Below, piece after piece: positions 48,014-61,674 of a stretch of DNA of 64,000 nucleotides. The position numbers and the translations under genes are program-made. Origin of the DNA: Mansonella perstans (taxonomy: Eukaryota; Nematoda; Chromadorea; Rhabditida; Onchocercidae); the NCBI GenBank assembly GCA_037074765.1, contig JBAMDO010000208.1:34242-98241 (forward strand), in the 5' to 3' direction. The first letter of the stretch is position 1; each line of letters starts with the position of its first letter. The notes beneath the pieces were generated by a model, which did not search any database, had not been told where the DNA came from, and saw only the letters and a program-made list of their open reading frames with translations.

Positions 48014-49951
48014 AATTTGAGCAAAAATGAATTTCACACCATCGAAATGCTACACGCACGGATCTGAAACAAACAAATGCTATCAGTTCACCTAATATTT
48101 TCGGTTGATTACAATTAGAAACGATAAAATTGATGATTGATAAGAAAGATACCTTCAAAAAACAACCACTCGAAACCAAATAACAAGCACGATTAAAATT
48201 CGTCAAATTTACCCTATAATATTTTGCTCTCTAAACAAAGTGTCGAAATTTTCTATTCGACGTAAATGTTCAATGTTTAGTGTTTAACGTAAGTCCAAAT
48301 TTTTAACGTAAGGCCAGATGTTTAAAGTCATATACACGCATATTATGCATATTATTGTGAACATAATAAGTGCATCACACCAACGTGTAGTTATGTTGTT
48401 TGTCTGATCTTCACTTTACATGTGCAAAGAGAGCTTATGATACGGATGAATACGTAGTCAAAAATGAGTCAAAAACACACGTGTAAAAATTATAAGCATA
48501 TGAAAGCATCTTTTTTTTTTTTGTAAACCTGACGAAAAATATTTAAGTATTGCAAATAAAATCGAAATTTGAAGATGATGATATAGTAAGAAAAAACTAT
48601 GGACATGTACACACGGACAAAATACACGTAGATAACTACACGTAGACACACGTAAAATCGATTTTCACTTATACATCTAAATCTAAACTTATTAAGCAAA
48701 CTTTGTAGTTTAAATTTCTACAAATTTAAATACCCGCTTTGCGTTCCTGTGAAACGTTTTGTTACGTTAGAACATGGGAATGGTTTATCGATGTGTTGCA
48801 GCGAAAAAGTTCCGACTATAAGATCCGTGGCACAAGTCGACAGGTTTAGGCTAAGTGAGGTGTGTGCGTTGCGGAATGATGAGGGATAGAAGTGAGGAGA
48901 TTATTTGAGTATTGAAGTGTAGCGATAGGGTAAAGGTCACTTAGATAATAGGACAGTTATATTGATTATCTAAAAATATTGTGGGATTAGTTTACAAAAT
49001 AGGAATAAAAAAGGAGCAATTAGGAATGATAAAAGTGAATTTTAGGAACGTGAATTATTATTGGCCTATTATTGGCCTAGTGATTATTCCAATATTAGCT
49101 TTTTGTGTTATATTGAAGAAAAATTAATTTAGAGAAATGATTAGTTGTAATTTTTGTTGAGAGGAAGTTTTTTTGCTAATAGCATTGATTTAAAATAATG
49201 ATTTGATTGCGTCACGTCTAAAATTTTTAGCAACTTTAATTTATTCAATTTGAAATAGGTGATAATTTTTCCTTAGAAAGGAAGTATCAATAGTTATTTG
49301 GTATAGTGAAAAGATACTAAGTGATTGTATGATTTTTGTTAATTAATTAATTAGGGATTGATTAATTGATTAGTATCAAATTATCATTAATCATTGATTA
49401 GAGTTATTGCATCATAATATATTTACGATGATCGATCAAGAAACGTATTTTCTTCCCTGCTCGTATTATATTGATTAGCATTAAACAAGTACATAGAACT
49501 ACTATCGATGGGATACAATTAGTGAGAGTAGGCTCAAATACTCAACCATAATGTCACTTTTTAAATTTTTAGCATGCATCATATAAGTGATAACATTCAA
49601 TCATAATATTTCTTGAATATAATTTTTTACTTATGGTACATAGCACGTTTATGTTTGTGCAATTTTGTTTAAATTTCAGATTTACAGTAGCTATTATTAT
49701 TATTTGCAATATGTGAAATATTTCGAATAGTCGTTGATCAATTGAATTATTAAAAGCGTTTATGTTTTTTAGCTTTGAATTAACAAAAAAGCATCGGGAA
49801 TGAGAAAATGATCCGCTTCGTGTCACATTAAATATATTTACCGGTAGTAAAGCCACTGCGGTAACAAAACCCCAACGTTTTGCGGTGTATTGCTCAATTC
49901 AGAAGTGAAGAAAGAGAAGGCAAAATCATTTTGAAAGATAAAATAGAAAGT
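48014..49951. other. Divergent intergenic/promoter region
   Basis: The 1.9 kb between two divergent genes, coiled-coil (-) and vig-1-like (+), should hold both promoters. About 48740-48920 is less AT-rich than its surroundings (GTGGCACAAGTCGACAGG and similar) and may be regulatory or a non-coding exon. The minus-strand frames at 48458-48699 and 49569-49856 have no splice context or protein-like composition. Confidence 0.45.
49892..49902 (+). promoter_or_regulatory. Probable spliced-leader acceptor of vig-1
   Basis: CTCAATTCAG ends at 49902, 49 nt upstream of the ATG at 49952, and there is no upstream exon. This is consistent with trans-splicing. The intervening A/G-rich sequence would be the 5' UTR. 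Confidence 0.4.
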
Positions 49952-52857
49952 ATGGTTGAATACGGTGTAAACGTCACGAATAAATTCGGATTTCTATCAG
50001 ATGATGGTATGTATTAAATGCTTTTTTATAACTAAGTTATGTGACAGTAATATTCATAGTATATGAAAATACTAGCATATATTGTTATTAATGTGATCTT
50101 TTAGCCTTTCTAACTTTTGTTTCATCAAATCTTTTTTCTTTGGTTCTTTTCCAGTATGTTTCAACAAATATTGCCAGATTTAATTCTTTTTTTTTTTTGT
50201 TTTGTTGTATATGATTAGCAAGGGAGGACTTGTCCAGGAGTATTCTTTCGACAGCAGGGGAAACAGTAAATAAAATAATTTTAATTCTTACATAGGAAGG
50301 TTTCGGTTAATCGTCATTTCGATGGAAATAATTATGCGTTACTTTCATACGGTATGATGCAGAGCAAGTTATGTCATTTTACAGAGGTGGATGATCCGGA
50401 GGTAATATTCAGGAAGGCTGAAGCTTTGAGCAAAAAAGAGGAAAAAAGCGCAAACCAGAAAAAAGCCGACAAAAATGCAGCAGCAAGGAAGAAGAAAGAA
50501 ATCACTTCAGCAGGAGTGATAACAGCTGTAGCAAAGGAGATAGAAGCAAAAAAACCGCAATTACCGATTGGTGGCACGATGAAAAAGAATGACTGTAAGC
50601 TGGAGTATTGAAATTTGATTTGAAATTAAAGTGGAGAAGATTGGTTAATGGGTTTTCAGATAATGATTAGGAAAATTATGGAAGGCAATGAGTCTCCGGG
50701 ATTTATTGTAATTTCGATTTTTTTTCGCATCACCCATTTTCTTTTAGTCAGCAGAGAGAACAAGGAAAATCGTCCAGATGGAGAGCGTGGCCGTGGAAGA
50801 GGAAGAGGCCGCGGTAGTAATGCTGGCAGCCGTGGCCGAGGCATTATACAACAATTTGACAATGTACGCCCGACACTTGATCAGGTTTGAATCAGTCTTT
50901 GTTAGTTATAATATTTCGAGATCATTTTATGTTACTTATGGTATTTCGGGATAAATGATAATTTTTTGAAATCAATCCATTTCAGTAAATCTTTAACTAT
51001 TACCCTATTTTTTGTGGCTGTTTGAGTGACTATGGCCGCTTCAGTGCTTTTGGTTATGGTTATCCATAGCAAAAAATACATTGTGGTGGTTCGAAATGAA
51101 ATTGTAGAATTTCATTTTTAAACTACCTTCTAAAAATGCAGAAAAGAGGATACATAGAAATAAAATAAAAAATTGAGATATGTTTACTGTGGTGAACATA
51201 TGGACCGCTTCATATTTGCATATTTTATCTTTGTTATAATGTTCAGAATGGCGAGCGTGATGTGATGGCTGAAAGGTTTGGTGAAGGAAGAGGACGAGGA
51301 CGTGGTCGTGGAAACAGAGGACGACCATCTTTGTAGGTTATAATAGAAATATACTAAAGTTGCTAGGAACAATCTAAGGTGTCGTGATTTTCGAAATATT
51401 TATGTTAGTTCTGAATGCAGTATCTTTTCTATAATTTGGGATTTGATTATATTTGTGTGAGAATGAATATGCTTTGGATGTAATTTTTTTAAGGGTCAAC
51501 TTTTTCAATGTAAGGATTGAAACTTGAATTTTCAGTTTAAGCGTTTACTAGATAACTAACTGGTGTATTTTCAGCCGAGGTGGTAGAGGTGGCACGCGGA
51601 ATTTTGATGGTGATCAAGACCTCAATATTATGGACTTACAATCGGAGTTGAATGGTAACGGAAATATTGATCAGTTTGGTTGCGAACGTCAAAATCTCAC
51701 CGGTTAGTTCTTGATTCGTCGTGATATGTGTCTAAGAAATTGTGGAGAGCTGATATAAGGAAAGTGAAAGCATCATTTGATCAATCATATAAACAAGGCG
51801 GATTTTCTTGATGTTTATGACAGATTTTGGAACTTATCGGGCCCCGCATCGTGGTGGAAGAGGCGGATTTCGTGGAGGAGATCGCGATGGTGAGCGTGAA
51901 CGGCCTGCATTTCGTGGTGGACGTGGTGGGCGTGGCGGACGTCAGTTCGAACGAATGAGTGGATCGGATCGAACCGGCGTTAAAGCGATGGATAGGAAAG
52001 ACGGTTTTGGAAAAGGCAATTGGGGAACAGAGCAGGATGAAATGAATGGGCAAAACGAGCAAATGAATGGCGGCACGGAAGGTATAACTCGTATATACGC
52101 GATACCATATCCTTATCACATAAGAAATATAGGCTATCGAGATGCTAGAAAAACTTGCTGGTGACTTTTGAGAATTTAGTTATTATGGTAATTGCTGTCA
52201 TTTTGTTATGGGGATAAATATGCGGCAGTCTATCTTTACACATTGATTTTTTTTTGGTTTAGTGATAAATTTTGGTGATTTCATCGCAGGAATGATTATG
52301 CGTACAGGTTTTGCAGTTACGATGAAGGACGATGATGCTACACCGCGTGAGAAAACTCAGGAAGAACTGCGTTTGGAGGCTGAAGCTGAAGCGCGTGCTA
52401 AGCAACTCACTCTGGATGAATTTAAGGCCCAGATTGCCTCCAAACGTTCAGAGCCCCACTTCAATATACGTCAAGCTGGCGAGGGGACCAACGATAAGGA
52501 TTTTGGAAAACTTGTTCCTCTTAATAAGCCGATCATGGAAGAAAATTCTGAGGAGGAAATCGTCGTCGTTGTATGTCCCCTTTGATTTTATTTTTTGAAT
52601 TTAGTTTTTAAGAAATCGAGGAGTCAGCAATATTCTATTACACGCTGAGATTGTTTCAGCGTCGTGAACCACGCACCAAGCGATTGGATATCGAGATCAA
52701 TTTCACGGATGAACAACGCGGTGGACGTGGTGGTCGTGGAAGAGACGGTTTTAGAGGTGGACGCGGTTCTCGCGCTGGACGAGAGAGTCGTAATCCAAAG
52801 CAGGTCCAGACATTCGAAGTGTCTGCGGATGCATTCCCGGCATTGGGAAGTCAGTAA
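49952..52857 (+). CDS. vig-1: SERBP1/HABP4-type RGG mRNA-binding protein
   Basis: Eight exons: 49952-50006, 50385-50594, 50748-50884, 51247-51332, 51575-51702, 51824-52081, 52290-52570 and 52660-52857. Phases agree throughout, giving 450 residues. The N-terminus MVEYGVNVTNKFGFLSDDE with DDPEVIFRKAE matches the conserved start of SERBP1/HABP4/VIG proteins. A Lys/Ala-rich helix (QKKADKNAAARKKKE) follows. RGG/RG tracts lie in exons 3, 4, 5, 6 and 8. The central HABP4/PAI-RBP1 region includes SGSDRTGVKAMDRKDGFGKGNWG. A Glu/Ala/Lys-rich helix (EELRLEAEAEARAKQLTLDEFKAQ) precedes the last exon, which has a final RGG block and ends VSADAFPALGSQ. These proteins bind mRNA and ribosomes; the C. elegans VIG-1 orthologue was reported in RISC-related complexes. 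The many RGG repeats are likely arginine-methylation sites. The C. elegans symbol is assigned by family resemblance. Confidence 0.93.
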
Positions 52858-53768
52858 CTCATGTGGAAACAAAACAGAGAAAAACTTGTTAATTTTGAAA
52901 GCAGTGAATTAACTGATCCTTGGCTGTTCGCCGACAACTTAATTGCTTTTACACAAAATAATTTAACTAAGTTTAGTATTGTATGTAGAAATTTTTCCTC
53001 ATGCGCTTATCTTCATAGCGCTCCCATTTGTTACACCGTTAAGAACGGGAGAGGAGTGGCTTTATAATTCATTCAGGATATGTAATGAAAATTTCCTATT
53101 CATTATTTTTGTTTCCATTTGATCGGAAATTCACGAGTCTGATTCATTTTAATCAAAACAATCTTTAACAAGCCTAGTAGGCTACAAATGTTTTTGTTTT
53201 AAATTTTATCAGTTTTTAATCTTAAACATGTTTTTGTTTCCTTTTATGTTCTAATACAAATTAATGTGCTGTTTTTCTGGCTTATCTTTCATGCTGTAAA
53301 TGGATATCTGAAAAGAAAAGAAATTAGGCAAAATTTGTTTCTGGCGTGGACTAAACTCCACATTTTGTTGTTTTCGGTTTTCTAATTGGAATTTTTACAT
53401 TCTAATAAGACGTAGCACGAAAATACAGGAATATTACTTTTTTCTCAGTTTTTGGATCATATTTCGTGTTTTCAGGACGAGTTTTGCTTTGTCTTATGGT
53501 GTAAAACAGTTATTTTTGAAAAAATGGTTTTGTTGAAAACTGTTTTCATAACATCATACCCATCATAATTTATTGGGAAAAACATGAATGAGTTTTCATG
53601 GCAAAGAGGATACATGTGTAAACATGGTATAATTTTTTGTGTAAATGCGGGAACTATTTCTGCTTATTTCTAAAATTTAACAAAATTGCTATTTACAATC
53701 AAGTAAATGTTCTAGTAATTTCACCAGTAGTCAAAAAAAAAGGATGAAGTGCAGAATTTTCACTTATT
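52858..53768. other. Spacer between convergent genes
   Basis: Contains the 3' UTR of the vig-1-like gene and the 3' flank of the AMPK gamma gene, which ends at 53769 on the minus strand. AT-rich; nothing else seen. The frame at 52861-53067 starts after the vig-1 stop and looks like chance. Confidence 0.5.
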
Positions 53769-56700
53769 TTAGGAACGTTTAGCGTCAATTGAAGTAGGAG
53801 TAGAAGATGAATCAGTGTACAAAATATGTGAGATGAAATCAGATAACGATATTGCACCGGATAATTTTCCATTTTTTGGATCAGTAACAAATACACATCG
53901 ACAATCTTTTCGACTAAGAGCAAAGTCAATAATTTGATTAACAGTATCGGTTTCTGATAGGAATATCATTGGTTGGCGGTTTCTAATTGCCTCCACTGTT
54001 GTTAATTTCTGGAATTGCTCCTAAAATGATAGAAAAATGAAGATCTGATAAATAATTTTATCATATCTCGTTTTACAGGATATGGAGAATAGCTGTACCA
54101 CATCTCATTTTGTGAGATATAGTAGGATAGTTTAAGCACATCTCATTTTATCGGATATAGCGAATTCTTCCGCATGATTTTTTTCCTAATATTCATTTCA
54201 TTTAATTTTGTAACTTATGCGTTCATTTTTTTTTTTTTTTTACCTAATTTTAATTAATTCGAAAAAAGCAGTCGATATATTGTTTTATCCTTGAAATGAA
54301 TTATCTTTATCATCTATGATGTAAGGTTGAGCGATAAAGTAACAACATTTGTATTAATAATATTAACTGATTAAAAATTAGTTAATAATTAATACCTTAA
54401 AGCTTTTAGCATCCGCAAGTGCATAAGCAATATCTGTTTTGCATATTACATCTATCGGATGCTCCTCATCATCAATTATTGGTAAGCTAGAGATGCGATA
54501 ATTGAGCATTTTTTGTGCTACCGTTTCCAGATTGTCTTTTTCAGAAACCTATAATTAGTAAAAAAAAAAAAAAAAATGCACTGATATTTTGTGAAAAAAA
54601 ATTGAAAAATTATTTTCAACAAAATAAATTCTCACTGAATTAATGAATTTCACATTTCAAACTTGGCTCATTACTTGTCTAAATTACAATTATAAAACTA
54701 GGCTCATTATCTGTCTAAATTACAACTGCACTGAAACTTGGTTCGTTTATTTGTCTGAATTACAATTATGCTTGTTTTATTTGTTCATTTACTGATACTG
54801 TATCGAAATCTTGAAATCTCATGTTCGAATCAATAATTCGAACTTTTGCAATATTAATCTAGTTTGATATTTTTTCTGATTGTATTGTTATGAATATAAT
54901 ACCATGGATGGGATCTCGAGAGAAATCATCTCATACAGTAACCCCGTCATTTAATTTTCTTGCAATCTCCTTAGTATCATTGCAAAAATATTTTTTCACC
55001 TTCTTCACTTCTCTTTCATTCATTCAATAACAATCATTCATTTCATAATAATTTTTCCTCTTAAATCTTAACTGTAAGCATCATTTTGCATTTTTAATAT
55101 TTTCATCTCAGCTTAACCAATACCACTCAATTTAAACAACGAGTAAATTAATTAATTTAAATGAATTGCATGATTTCCTTTTTAAATTACTAATCAATGA
55201 TTAGTTTAGTTAAATTAACAGATTATTAATTAGCACTTGAAAACAATCAACTGTGAAAGCAAAAAAAAAAAAAAAGAAATTTAAGCTACCGTTTGCAAAT
55301 TTTTCCATGTGCCTATTTTTGATTTTTTAATTTCCCAATCGAGCCATGATGCAAAATGCAATGAACGATTCTGAAAATTAGTGAAACATTTGCGCTTTGT
55401 CTTCATTTTTATCAAAAAATTTTAACCTTTAAATTTTCGAATTATAAAATCACTTTAATTACCATTTAATGATTATCGTAATTATATGAGCAAATAATGA
55501 TTAAGCCTTAGATAAGTAAACTTAATGTCTAATATAGAATAGTTCGGGAAATTTTTGCAGCCCATTCGTAGTAATTTTAGCATAATTTGTTTACTTATGG
55601 CTATTACAGTTTGTGCTGATTTACTTTTTGTTAATCATTTTCCTGCCACATATAATTTCAGTAAATAAAAGTAAATAACCTGTTTATGAACTGCTTGCAA
55701 AATTCGTTTAATGGTAAGTAAATAGAGCACATCACCAGCCTGATCGGGATAGATTACCATTCGATGAATACGATTAGAGCAAAATTCATGGCACGCTTCC
55801 AGTAATATAAAATTGTAAATAAAAATTAAATGAAATATTTTTCTTATTATCCATTTATTTTTAGAAATGAAATTTATTGAAAAATCTAATTTGAACATCT
55901 TTTTTTTTTAAGCCATATTATCACATTATTAGTTTTTTTCTGATTATTGCTCCTAATTAGCAAATTATAATTAAAACACTTGCAAAAATACATTGTAATA
56001 TTTTGTAAAAATTATTTTTAATAAAAAAAAAGTGTGAATATATTTACGTTTACTGCAAAAAAACAAAAAACGTGAATATATTTATGTTTTTTTCTTTTTT
56101 CAAACATTACATTTGAAATAATAATTTTTATAAGTGTAATCGATAAATTTCTTTTATTTTTGAGATTTTTTAAAATTAAATGAAATATTTTTTTTTTTTT
56201 TTGTTAATAAAAAGTCAGCTAGCTAACTTGCATGATCCATTAAGCCAAACTAATTGTTTAGTTGAAATTGCTTCTTTCACTGTTGTTGATTCTTCACTGG
56301 TTTCCGATAGAAGTGAAATGAGAAAATCGGTGAGTGTAAGTACAGCAATAACAATTTCCCGTTCACTGCACCATACAACAACCGAACCAACACCCCATTC
56401 CAATAAAACTTTAAAGGCTTTTTGCAACTGCAAAACTTTTCATACTAACTTCATCTATGCCAATTAATATAATTAATAATAATTACCGCAAAATAATAAC
56501 GAGAGAAAAAAAGAAAGAAGAAATACGAATAATTATCCACTGGATTAAGAAAATAAAAAAAAATAAATTTATTATGAATATATTATTAAATTAAAAATGC
56601 AATAAACATCCAACAAATAAAAGGGAGAAAGAGAAAAAGACAGAGAGAGAGAGAGAAAGAGAGGAAAAGAGTTATAAAAAGGAAAAAATGTCCGGTCTTT

Positions 56701-58815
56701 GAAATAAAAAAGGACTGTTTACACTTGGCACAAATTATACTTGGCTCATTTAGCATATAAACTCAAACTTAAATTATTATGAAAATACATTCGATTTACT
56801 CTCTTAAACTTTCGATACAAGTACTGAACTAAAGAGCTCTTATACATAATTTACCTTTGATTTATCTTTATTTAACTATAATTTACCTTAACTTTACTAT
56901 CCACAAGAATAACTCGACCAGCATATGGCGCTAATTCATAACAATCCACAACTTTCATATATTGCTTGTATGGATCTAAATTATTATCTGAAAATAAAAA
57001 AAAAAATTAGCTAAAATTTAATCATCAGCAAATTAAATTAATTAGCAAATTGTAATTAAAAAGTATATTAGACTTAAAAAAGTTTCAAGTTTATAAATGA
57101 AGCTATTACAATAAAGGCACTACAACATATAATTAATTACGATTTGTTAACTGATTTAATTCACTTCATCATTTCTTGCTGCAGAATAATAAACTTATTA
57201 ATTGAAAATTTCAAATGTAAATATTAAGCATAACTAACTATTTGTTGTTGTGTTTTCATTAATTAAAACAATCTAGAACGTACCTAAAAGGCCAACAACA
57301 TCCACTGATATTGGACGTGAAGTCTTTCGTAAGATCAAAAAATCCTAAAGTATTATTATTATTATTATTGAGTGATTAATTCCAGTTAATTGCTAAACCA
57401 AAAGAAAAATTTTAAGAGTGAAACAAAATTTATCTTCAAAATTTCAAATTATTTTTTAATCACTTTTTACAAAAAAATTTTTCTGTTAAGAAACTGATAA
57501 ATTTGTCACATTAAATAGTAATAAAAATATGTGACAATGTAAATGTCGCGAAAAACTTCTTTTTTAAATTGAAATAAAATTTTATTTTAATTTAACCAAA
57601 TTGTTGCATTATTTTTGTCACTAAAAAAAAATTGCAACCAATATTTTTCCTACGGGTAGTTTTTTTCATATATTCCATCCACATCTGTAAGCCACCAACT
57701 TTCTTTTCTTTTTTTTTTGTTAAACACAGTATGTTTAAATTTTAAATCAAAAAATTAGCATACAAATTTAAGCTTGAATAAAATTCGAAGCTGACATGTA
57801 AATTTAAATTCAAATCAAATCAACCGCTAGTTTATAAATGAATTGAAATTAAAATCAAAATTAAAGTTGCCTACTGAATTGAGATTTAAACTAAATTAAG
57901 ATAGTCGTTTGAATTTAAATTGAAATTAAAATCAAAATTGGTGTGTGAATTTAAAAAGAAAGCAAACAAACAGAGCTATTTGAACGTGGTCGACGAAATG
58001 CTCTTGCGTCATCGTAAAGATCATATGATTCGTCATCATCACGTAAATCATACACTGATGCCACCGGACAACATTCAATCTGATCATTCAGACCACGTAA
58101 TAACGATTATTCTTATAACATTTTCTATCACATTAATGATTCATTATTCATTTGTTTTTTCACATGTCACGTGATGCAATTTTTTTTAAAAATAATTGAT
58201 AGCAAATATTAAAGTATTGAAACGAACGATAGAAATTCACGTATCACGTATCATGTGAGAAATTAGTTAAATGTACGATCATCGATTCAATGATTTTAAA
58301 ATTAGTTAGTTGAAAATTTTAGAAAACTAAAATAGTAATTCAAATTACTAAGGAGTTGATTAATTATGAATGAATAATTTAATCAGTTAAAAATTACTAA
58401 CATGATTTCTGTTAATTAATGGTAAAAGCTCTTTTACAAAACGACAATTTTTTTTAACTTTCCATTATTCTTCATTAAACAATTAATTAATCATAAAAGA
58501 TTAATTAATTATTTTACTTGATATCCTTCCTCTTTTTTTTCTCACTCAAATTTCTTAACAATAATTTCATTGCAACATGAATGGATGTTAAAGAAATTAA
58601 ATAAAATTTTACAAAAATGCTGCAAAAAGTAGGAAAGAAAAAAAATCGTGCAAAATAATTATGATGCAGGGAGCATAAATTATTAATTAAATAGCTAATT
58701 TAATTAAAAACCTGAACACGTCGTAATGGTTTATTTACAGGTGGCCATGGAATTTTTCGCTCTTCATTACCGCCCATTGATTCACTTCGTGGACGTCCAA
58801 CTAATGCTCGTAAAC
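53769..58815 (-). CDS. AMP-activated protein kinase gamma subunit, divergent (5' end not found)
   Basis: Exons in transcript order: 58815-58712, 58079-57972, 57344-57284, 56987-56887, 56427-56228, about 55803-55680, 55370-55290, 54548-54396 and 54020-53769. The gamma subunit senses AMP/ATP through four CBS repeats. Repeat 1 carries YMKVVDCYELAPYAGRVILVDSKVKLQKAF and ends LTLTDFLI. Repeat 2 has SNRIHRMVIYPDQAG and LLTIKRIL. Repeat 3 follows KIGTW and has YRISSLPIIDDEEHPIDVICKTDIA. Repeat 4 is in the last exon, with GAISLSDFI. The first two exons encode an N-terminal extension rich in Arg, Asp and Tyr. The acidic Asp at the end of each nucleotide motif is kept where visible. An Arg of repeat 1 (NGVRAAPLW in vertebrates, here EWGVGSVVVW) and a His of repeat 4 (VHRLVVV, here DCRCVFV) are not. 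The junction into the 55.8-kb exon lacks a good AG. The start codon may lie beyond the window. Family is firm; paralogue is unknown. Confidence 0.9.
54061..54770. repeat. Intronic short tandem repeats in the AMPK gamma gene
   Basis: Two arrays flank the exon 54396-54548. At 54061-54175 there are three approximately 50-bp copies with CATCTCATTTTxTxxGATATAG. At about 54655-54770 there are three approximately 40-bp copies with AACTTGGCTCATTAxxTGTCTAAATTACAA. Copies are diverged; no coding content. Confidence 0.65.
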
Positions 58816-61674
58816 CTGAAAGAAAAAAGTAAGAAATATTTCATTTGATTGGAAACTTTAATTAAAATTTCAGAAAGTTGAAAATTATTTAACAAACAGT
58901 AAAATTTGAATATTGCTTAAAATTCTGCATTTATCTTCGTTTGAAATATTTCAAATTTTCTTTATTAAACTTTAAAGAATAAATTATTATCATTACTAGT
59001 AATGGAATTCAATATGATCAATTCAAACAGTTATATGAATTGAAATAAATTCAATATATAATGGTACTGCGTTGACCTGGATCATCCTATCGATTAGTTC
59101 AAGATATAATGATCCAAACAGATCTTACACTGCAATAAACTATACTAGTAAAAATACTTATCGATTGGTTGATACAAAAAATGAAAAATGCGAAATGGAT
59201 GCACAAATTTATCAGTATTCAAATTCATATAATAATTTTACTTCAATTAAAAATTATTGCAAAAAGAAAAATTATCATAAATTTCAAACACCAAACAACA
59301 ACTGTCTAGTCTTTCAAAAATTTGAAATTACGTCATTATCGATTTAATCACACAAATTTCAAAAATAAAAATTTTAAACTGAAATTTTATTGAAAGTTTA
59401 AAGTCAACAGAACATTTGTTCTTTTACACGTGAGTGTTTTAAATAAAAGAAATGAAAATTTTGAAATTTGTCAATTTGTCTATTTTGTTGAAGAATTTTC
59501 TTTGATTTGCAATATGAATCAAAGAAATGATGAAAAAAAATAAAGCAAGACAAATAATTTTAAAGATTAAGTAAATAAATTGAAACTTTAAAAATTAAGC
59601 AAATAAATTGAAAGCAAATATTAGAAATAACTTAACCAATAGAAAGAAATAAAAAAAAAAAAAAAAAGGAAAGTAAGAAAAAGCATCAAATATTGAAATA
59701 ATAAATTTAAACAAAGAGAAAAAATTCAATTGAAGCTATAAAAGAGAAGCCAAATTAAAATTAAATTAAATTAATCCTAATTTCATCATAATTTTTCACC
59801 AATAAAATATAGTGAAATAGTTTTAAGCAAATAATTGCGACGAACGAATGAATGGATTGTTTTTTCATATCATTCTGTCACACTCACTTTGATCATGATA
59901 ATTTAATTAACTGACTTTTCTTCCTTTTGCTTAAAATTAATTGAAATTTCGCGAGAAAAATAAAACGAATTTTACTTTCTTTTTATGTGTTTGTGTTTTT
60001 TTGGACATAAAAAAATTGCTTAGTGAAATTTTAAAAAAAATTAAAAAATTTGAAATTTAAACACATTATATGTATACACATATATTTACATGTTTTGGTG
60101 AACGATTTCTTTTATCAGTAGTTTTTGGAAAGAATCAATGATCAATTATTTCTTATCTGTAGCTATTTTCAGAAAGTTCATCAGCTGAAAAAAATATGAA
60201 ATAAACAAAATGCATAAGTGAAAAATTTTTCTTCGCTTGTTATCGGTAAATATAAAAAAACAGTGAAAAATCAAAAAATAAAAAACAAAAATGAAAGTTA
60301 AAAAATTGAAAATTTTAAATTTTAAAACAGAAACTTAAGTGAAATTTAATTTTTTTGCATCAAAAAACGTTCATCTAATTATAACTGTTAGCTTTTAAAT
60401 GAGAAATTTAATTGCAAGTGTTCAATTTTCCAAAAGAAAAATACGAATGAAAGTTTAAATTTAAAATTTAAAACTGAATGAAAGTTCATAAATTATTTTA
60501 AAACAAAAGCTAAAATGAAATTTGACTTTTGTTATAAATACTAATTGCTTTGTATTTTCTATTACCATTACAGTTAGAAAAGAGGAAAATGAATTTCACA
60601 AATAGCAAAATGCAAATCGAGATTTCAGCAATTATAATTAAAATGAACAAGCAAAAAAAAAAGCAATTAATAAATGACTAATTAGTAATTGATAATTTCG
60701 GGAAGAAATATCCAGAAATGATTATGCAGAAATGATCAGAAAATGAGTGAAGTAATTGCAGCACTAAATGAGAAAATAAATTTTAAGAAAATATTTTGAA
60801 ATGACTGGAATTAAATTTGCAATAATTAAAATAATCTCTGATAAAGCACAACAGGTTAAGTACCAAAATGATCAAGTATTTACTTTCAATCACAGGGTCA
60901 GTGCTTTTTTCTGGTTTTCTAAAATTTGCTTAAGATTAATTCTATTTGAAAATTCATTGGCAAACTAACAATGGACCACATAGAGCAGCTTAAATAAATA
61001 TGATGTATAGATTTATTTATAGTAAACAATGAATGGCATACAGCCCTAGGGAGCAATGAAGTTTACATTTAGCCAATAAATCTTGGCCATATGGTCAGCC
61101 ATTTTTTTTTTTTTTTTTGGTAAAAATCTTTAATCGAAATGATTAATTAGCAAGAATCAAAGCCGTAAAAAAAACTGCTTTATTTTATGCTATTGACCGA
61201 AATAAAAAAATCTTCCCGGTTTTTTTTCCCTATAATAATTTAACTAATTAACATCATCATCTTTAAATGACAATTTTAATGAAAATTCAAGCTTGAAGAA
61301 AATTAACTAGCTTACATTAATTATAGAAACTAGCTAATTTATTAAGAAGAAGAAAGTTACACTTTTATTTCCTGTAATGAAAAAAAAAAAGGTATTATTA
61401 CATTTAAGAAATGAAGAAAGAATTTTTTCTTCTGCGAAATTTGTGAATAATTTAATTAATGCATAAAATTATTTAATTAATAAAGATTAATTAGATATTA
61501 ATCTTTATTGATTAAAGATTTTTATTGATTAAAAAAAAACACAAAATTGTTTAATGCTTTTATATATAAATGATTTCATGCTTATTATAAATCATATTAT
61601 AAAGAATGAAGTTTTATGAGCTGACTAATTCAATCATCAAAAAATGATATTTAATGAATGGATGGAAACTGACA

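Noticed and set aside
49569..49856. 95-codon minus-strand ORF upstream of the vig-1-like gene
   Set aside because: It overlaps the likely promoter and 5' UTR. Composition is not protein-like and there is no splice support.
52332..52912. Several ORFs in other frames over the vig-1 exons
   Set aside because: These are shadows of RGG-encoding sequence; the eight-exon model is in phase from start to stop.
54820..54860. GTTCGAATC-like box suggestive of a tRNA T-loop
   Set aside because: No matching acceptor stem, anticodon arm or B-box spacing could be found around it; it is part of a small local inverted repeat.
57920..58174. 84-codon plus-strand ORF with a His-rich stretch
   Set aside because: It is the complement of a minus-strand AMPK gamma exon (57972-58079) whose phase fits its neighbours.
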